Assembly: GCA_003132645.1 (NCBI GenBank)
Contig: PKYM01000236.1
Coordinates: forward strand, 7,967-25,186
Source: Actinomycetota bacterium
GTDB taxonomy: Bacteria > Actinomycetota > Thermoleophilia > UBA2241
Direction of reading: 5' to 3'
DNA: 17,220 bases
Positions 14,508 to 17,220 of this stretch are shown here, piece by piece; positions within the stretch are counted from its first letter, which is position 1; the number at the start of each line of letters is the position of its first letter. Position numbers and translations under genes: made by a program. Under the pieces are notes generated by a model that was given only the letters and a program-made list of their open reading frames with translations, was not told the DNA's origin and did not search any database.

Positions 14508-16010
14508 CTACAGAGCCTTCTCGAAGTCAATCGCTACCGTCTTCAGATGAGTCACGTCATCGAGGGTGAAGCGGCCGCCCAGCCTGCCGTGGCCGCTCTT
14601 CGTGCCACCGCCCCCGCCGAACGGCTCGTGTGCCTCCCAGTAGTCGGTGCTGTCGTTGAAGACAACGTTGCCGGTGCGCAGGCGATCCGCAAACCAGAAG
14701 CACTTCTTGATCGACGAGGTAAAGACGGACATCTGCAGGCCGTAGCCGCTCTCGTTGGCGATCTCGACAGCCTCTTCGTTGCTCGTGTAGCGGATCACCG
14801 GCGCCACAGGTCCGAAGGTCTCCTCGAGGTTCAAGAGCATGTCGCGCCGGACGCCGTCGATGACCGTCGGCGGGAAGTAAAGGTCCGTCGGTCTGCCCGA
14901 TTCTCGCTTTCCACCGGTGAGGATCTCGGCGCCCTTGGCCTTCGCGTCAGCCAGGTGCTCCTCAGTCTTGACCGCGGTGGGCTCGTTGTTGAGGGGCCCC
15001 ATGGTCGTCGCTGGGTCGAAGGGATCCCCCAGCCGCCACTTCCTGGCTTCGGCCAGCAGCAGCTCGAGGAAGCGGTCGTGGACCTCGTCCTCGACGAGAA
15101 TCCGCTCTGTCGCGCAGCACACCTGGCCGGCGTTGAAGAAGCAGCCGTAGGCAGCCGCGGCCGCAGCCGCTTCCAGGTTGGCGTCGGAGCAGACTATCTG
15201 GGGCCCGTTGCCGCCCAGCTCCATGAGCGTCTGCTTGATGCCGGCCCTGGCGCAGATCGACTCGCCGGTCACCGTCTCGCCCGTGAACCCGACGATGTCC
15301 ACGTCGGGGTGCGAGACGAGGTAGTCGCCCACAACAGAGCCACGACCGGTGACCAGATTGAATACCCCCTCAGGCAGGTCGAACTCCTCCAGCGCCTCCT
15401 CGATGCAGCGCGCCACGAGGATCATCGAAAGCGGCGTCGTCGATGCCGGCTTCATGATCATCGTGTTGCCCGCCGCGAGGCCTGGGCCGATGTACTCGGA
15501 CGGGATCACCGTGGGGAAGTTCCAGGGAGTAATCACCGCCATGACGCCATACGGCTCCCTGAAGGTCAGCACGCGCTTGTTGGGGTCGCGCATGGCGAGC
15601 ACGGGCGTCTCCATGCGCACGACGTCTTCGCCCGCCAGCTGGAAGTTCAGCGCCACCTCCATGACTTCGGGCAGCGACTCGGTCTCGTAGGGCTTGCCCT
15701 GCTCCGCGCTCAACACGCGGGCGATCGTCTTGGCCCGTTCTCTGACCAGTTCGGCCATCCTCAAGACGATCGCCGAGCGTTCGTAGACATGGCGGGCCTT
15801 GAAGGCCGGCCAGGCCGCCTTGGCCGCTGCCACCGCGGCATCGACGTCGGCGGGCGCGCAGCTCGGCACCTCAGCCAGCACTTCGCCCGTGGCCGGGCTT
15901 CGCACTTCGAACCGTTCCCCAGAACGAGCGTCGACCCAGTCACCCGCGATCAGGTTCGTCTTGCTCGTCAACTCGTCGGGAATCGCAATCCCGGCACTCG
16001 CAGTGGTCAT
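14508..16010 (-). CDS. NAD(P)-dependent aldehyde dehydrogenase
   Basis: This 500-residue protein is full length for the ALDH superfamily; the ATG at 16010 follows AGGGGAG. Key residues are in place: TPWNFP (161-166) with Asn164 of the oxyanion hole, KPAS (187-190) in the cofactor site, the general base Glu264 in LMELGGNGPQ, the nucleophile Cys298 in FFNAGQVCCATER, and EETFGPV further on. The enzyme oxidises an aldehyde to its acid (or acyl-CoA) with NAD or NADP in the cytoplasm; betaine-aldehyde, succinate-semialdehyde and related groups look alike at this level, so substrate is not called. The usual FTGSTxTG loop reads FTGETVTGESI (242-252), with Glu245 where Ser is common. The gene stands alone, divergent from the gene at 16398. 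Confidence 0.92.
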   Translation of the reverse strand: MTTASAGIAIPDELTSKTNLIAGDWVDARSGERFEVRSPATGEVLAEVPSCAPADVDAAVAAAKAAWPAFKARHVYERSAIVLRMAELVRERAKTIARVLSAEQGKPYETESLPEVMEVALNFQLAGEDVVRMETPVLAMRDPNKRVLTFREPYGVMAVITPWNFPTVIPSEYIGPGLAAGNTMIMKPASTTPLSMILVARCIEEALEEFDLPEGVFNLVTGRGSVVGDYLVSHPDVDIVGFTGETVTGESICARAGIKQTLMELGGNGPQIVCSDANLEAAAAAAAYGCFFNAGQVCCATERILVEDEVHDRFLELLLAEARKWRLGDPFDPATTMGPLNNEPTAVKTEEHLADAKAKGAEILTGGKRESGRPTDLYFPPTVIDGVRRDMLLNLEETFGPVAPVIRYTSNEEAVEIANESGYGLQMSVFTSSIKKCFWFADRLRTGNVVFNDSTDYWEAHEPFGGGGGTKSGHGRLGGRFTLDDVTHLKTVAIDFEKAL

Positions 16011-16397
16011 GTCCCGCTCCCCTCTTCTCCGGTTTGACTCTCTAGATTGACTTTCTAGACGGCGACGCTCACCTGGAGGCTCGGCATAGTGTGCCTAGAA
16101 GGGATCGAAGCCCACGTAACCAACCGGTTGTTTGTCGGCAACGGAATCACATAACCAGTGCGAGCTGCCTGTCAACGTCACCCTCAGAACCCTGCGACGC
16201 CTCGGCTGTGAGACAATGATAAAAATGATGACAATCATCATGCTCGCCGTGCTCGGCATACCCGCCGGGCTTGGCGAGTCGCCCATCGCTGGCGGCACCA
16301 TGAACGGTTGTGGGCGGTGGCGCGACAAAAGCGGCCAAACGCTGAAGGCGCTGCAAGAGGCCTCAGCCGGCGTGCCGCTCACTGATGGGAGTGAGTC
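16011..16397. other. Divergent promoter region with AT-rich palindrome
   Basis: This 387-base gap lies between two divergent starts. It holds short repeated TTTCTAGA-like pieces near 16040-16060 (CTCTAGATTGACTTTCTAGA), which may form part of the dehydrogenase promoter, and an AT-rich block at 16214-16241 with a palindrome. An open frame on the plus strand (16216-16401) overlaps the next gene and may be a small gene. Nothing else was recognised. Confidence 0.5.
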
Positions 16398-16401
16398 ATG
16401 A
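16216..16401 (+). CDS. Possible small ORF overlapping the next gene (ATGA)
   Basis: An ATG at 16216 opens a 61-codon frame: a hydrophobic N-terminus (MIKMMTIIMLAVLGIPAGLG) and a polar remainder ending in SGQTLKALQEASAG. Its TGA (16399-16401) overlaps the ATG of the next gene (16398) in an ATGA, the arrangement of translationally coupled genes. Against it: the ribosome site is weak, the start lies on a palindrome that looks like an operator, and I know no relative. Treat as tentative. Confidence 0.22.
   Translation: MIKMMTIIMLAVLGIPAGLGESPIAGGTMNGCGRWRDKSGQTLKALQEASAGVPLTDGSES
16225..16241. promoter_or_regulatory. AT-rich palindrome, possible Fur/Zur-type operator
   Basis: ATGATGA and TCATCAT are perfect seven-base arms around CAA, inside a 28-base AT-rich block that also has an AATGATAAAAATGAT stretch. 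The pattern of repeated ATGAT/ATCAT hexamers resembles Fur-family boxes. It lies about 157 bases before the gene at 16398 and 215 before the dehydrogenase start. No Fur-family gene or metal transporter is next to it, so regulator identity is open. Confidence 0.4.
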
Positions 16402-17126
16402 GCAAACCCGGCTACGGCTACGGCAGCGAGTACCACCTGCTGCGCTACCTCGGGTATCACCGCGGTGCGCTGAAGAAGTGGGTCGACGAGGCGACCGGCG
16501 GCGAGCTCATCAACTGGCTCGACTTTCCCTTCAGCGCCAGCCCCCAGCGCTTCTTCCATACCGAGTGGCATGGCATCAGCTTTCTGCGCGACAACGAGCA
16601 CTATGCGGGCGTTCACGAGGCCTGGCGCTCCTACTGGCCGCAGACCGGCACGGCGCCGAGTTGGGACGCGGTCGGGATCATGAACAAGGGCGGCCGCACG
16701 TCGTGGATCCTGGTCGAGGCCAAGGCTCAGCTCGACGAGCTGAGCAGCGAGTGCGCGGCGCGCTCCAGGGCCAGGCCGATCATCGAGCGCGCGCTCGCCA
16801 CGACCAGGGAGTCGCTCGAGATCTCCCCCGAACACGACTGGCTGGCGCCGCACTACCAGTTCTGCAACCGGGTCGCGATCCTCGACTTCCTGCTGAGCCA
16901 CGGGGTCACGGCGGAAGTGCTGTTCATCTACTTCACAGGTGACAATGTCCCACGCAACGCCTCGATCGTGTGCCCGCAAACGGTTGAGGAATGGCAGCCG
17001 GCGCTGGCGGCCGTCCACGAGAAGGTGGGCTGGCCGGGCAACGGCTTACTGGAGAGCCACGTGCACGAGCTCTTCGTGCCGATGCACAACCTCGAGGTAC
17101 CGGCTGCCGCTTCGATCGAAGAGTGA
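16398..17126 (+). CDS. PD-(D/E)XK nuclease-like protein, function unknown
   Basis: The protein has 242 residues; GGAG lies about seven bases before the ATG. The core reads PSWDAVGI (87-94) followed by SWILVEAKAQLDEL (102-115), giving Asp90...Glu107-x-Lys109, the spacing of a PD-(D/E)XK nuclease active site. HEAWRSYWPQTG precedes it, and WLAPHYQFCNRVAILDFLLSHG (148-169) and LFIYFTGDN follow. I recall a widespread family of hypothetical proteins with the same order (WDAV, VLVEAKAH, YYQ-NRLA, FYFxGD), so this is a conserved family and not an isolated ORF. Nuclease activity is not shown; the fold is used by restriction, repair and other enzymes. It has no methyltransferase or other defence gene beside it in this window, though the right side is cut off. 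The last codons lie inside a 35-36 bp tandem repeat. Confidence 0.78.
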   Translation: MSKPGYGYGSEYHLLRYLGYHRGALKKWVDEATGGELINWLDFPFSASPQRFFHTEWHGISFLRDNEHYAGVHEAWRSYWPQTGTAPSWDAVGIMNKGGRTSWILVEAKAQLDELSSECAARSRARPIIERALATTRESLEISPEHDWLAPHYQFCNRVAILDFLLSHGVTAEVLFIYFTGDNVPRNASIVCPQTVEEWQPALAAVHEKVGWPGNGLLESHVHELFVPMHNLEVPAAASIEE

Positions 17127-17214
17127 CGTTCGCCCCGAGTCACGCTTAGTCGGAAGGCTGACGTTCGCCGCCGCCTTACGCTTCGATCGCGGGCTGACGT
17201 TCGTCGCCGGCCAG
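17108..17214. repeat. 35-36 bp degenerate tandem repeat, three units, reaching the window end
   Basis: Units begin at 17108, 17143 and 17179, each starting CGCTT and each with TGACGTTCG 16 bases in. The first unit covers the last codons and stop of the nuclease-like gene. The units differ at many other positions. There are no unique spacers, so it is not a CRISPR. The array may continue beyond the window. Confidence 0.7.
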
Positions 17215-17220
17215 CGCCGC

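Noticed and set aside
14307..16037. 576-codon plus-strand frame opposite the aldehyde dehydrogenase
   Set aside because: Antisense shadow; the minus strand has all aldehyde dehydrogenase catalytic motifs.
17108..17220. CRISPR array
   Set aside because: Units are contiguous and degenerate with no unique spacers, and no cas gene is visible.

Overview
The window is GC-rich (roughly two thirds G+C by eye) bacterial chromosome with densely packed genes on both strands, GTG/TTG starts and one probable leaderless promoter. The gene content points to an actinobacterium: a GAP (Sap)-family membrane protein, a BldC/MerR-like HTH fused to GAF, a lysozyme-like secreted protein with Ig-like repeats, a small conserved actinobacterial membrane protein, and an anti-sigma antagonist. 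A soil or sediment Thermoleophilia-type lineage is my best guess, but this is inference from family resemblance only. No rRNA, tRNA, CRISPR array, transposase or phage gene was recognised.

Layout. 1-1224 (+): C-terminal part of a DHA2-type MFS exporter whose start lies outside the window. 1412-1996 (+): two-TM membrane protein followed by a strong intrinsic terminator. 2193-2843 (+): cysteine-rich membrane protein. 3152-4789 (-): secreted lysozyme-like protein with Ig-like repeats. 4980-6649 (-): asparagine-synthase-like protein split into two reading frames by an apparent single-base frameshift. 6902-7579 (-): GAP-family membrane protein, bracketed by two copies of an 88-89 bp direct repeat. 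7975-10933 (-): two-gene operon of an APC permease and an MttB-family (non-pyrrolysine) methyltransferase. 11155-12270 (+): divergent HTH-GAF regulator whose promoter sits in a 5 x 16 bp tandem array. 12335-13747 (-): secreted beta-propeller protein. 13972-14322 (-): STAS anti-sigma factor antagonist. 14508-16010 (-): aldehyde dehydrogenase. 16398-17126 (+): protein with a PD-(D/E)XK-nuclease-like core, preceded by an AT-rich palindrome and possibly a small overlapping ORF.

The most coherent unit is the centre: permease plus MttB-like methyltransferase, divergent from an HTH-GAF sensor. This suggests regulated uptake and demethylation or methyl transfer of an N-methylated or other small substrate. 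No corrinoid protein or second methyltransferase lies beside it, so partners would have to be encoded elsewhere. The aldehyde dehydrogenase about 3.5 kb away could act in the same catabolism, but nothing in the sequence links it. The rest looks like independent transport, envelope and regulatory genes. A recurring feature is short tandem duplication in the gaps: period 25, 22, 20, 16 and 35-36 bp arrays all lie between genes, or at the edge of one.
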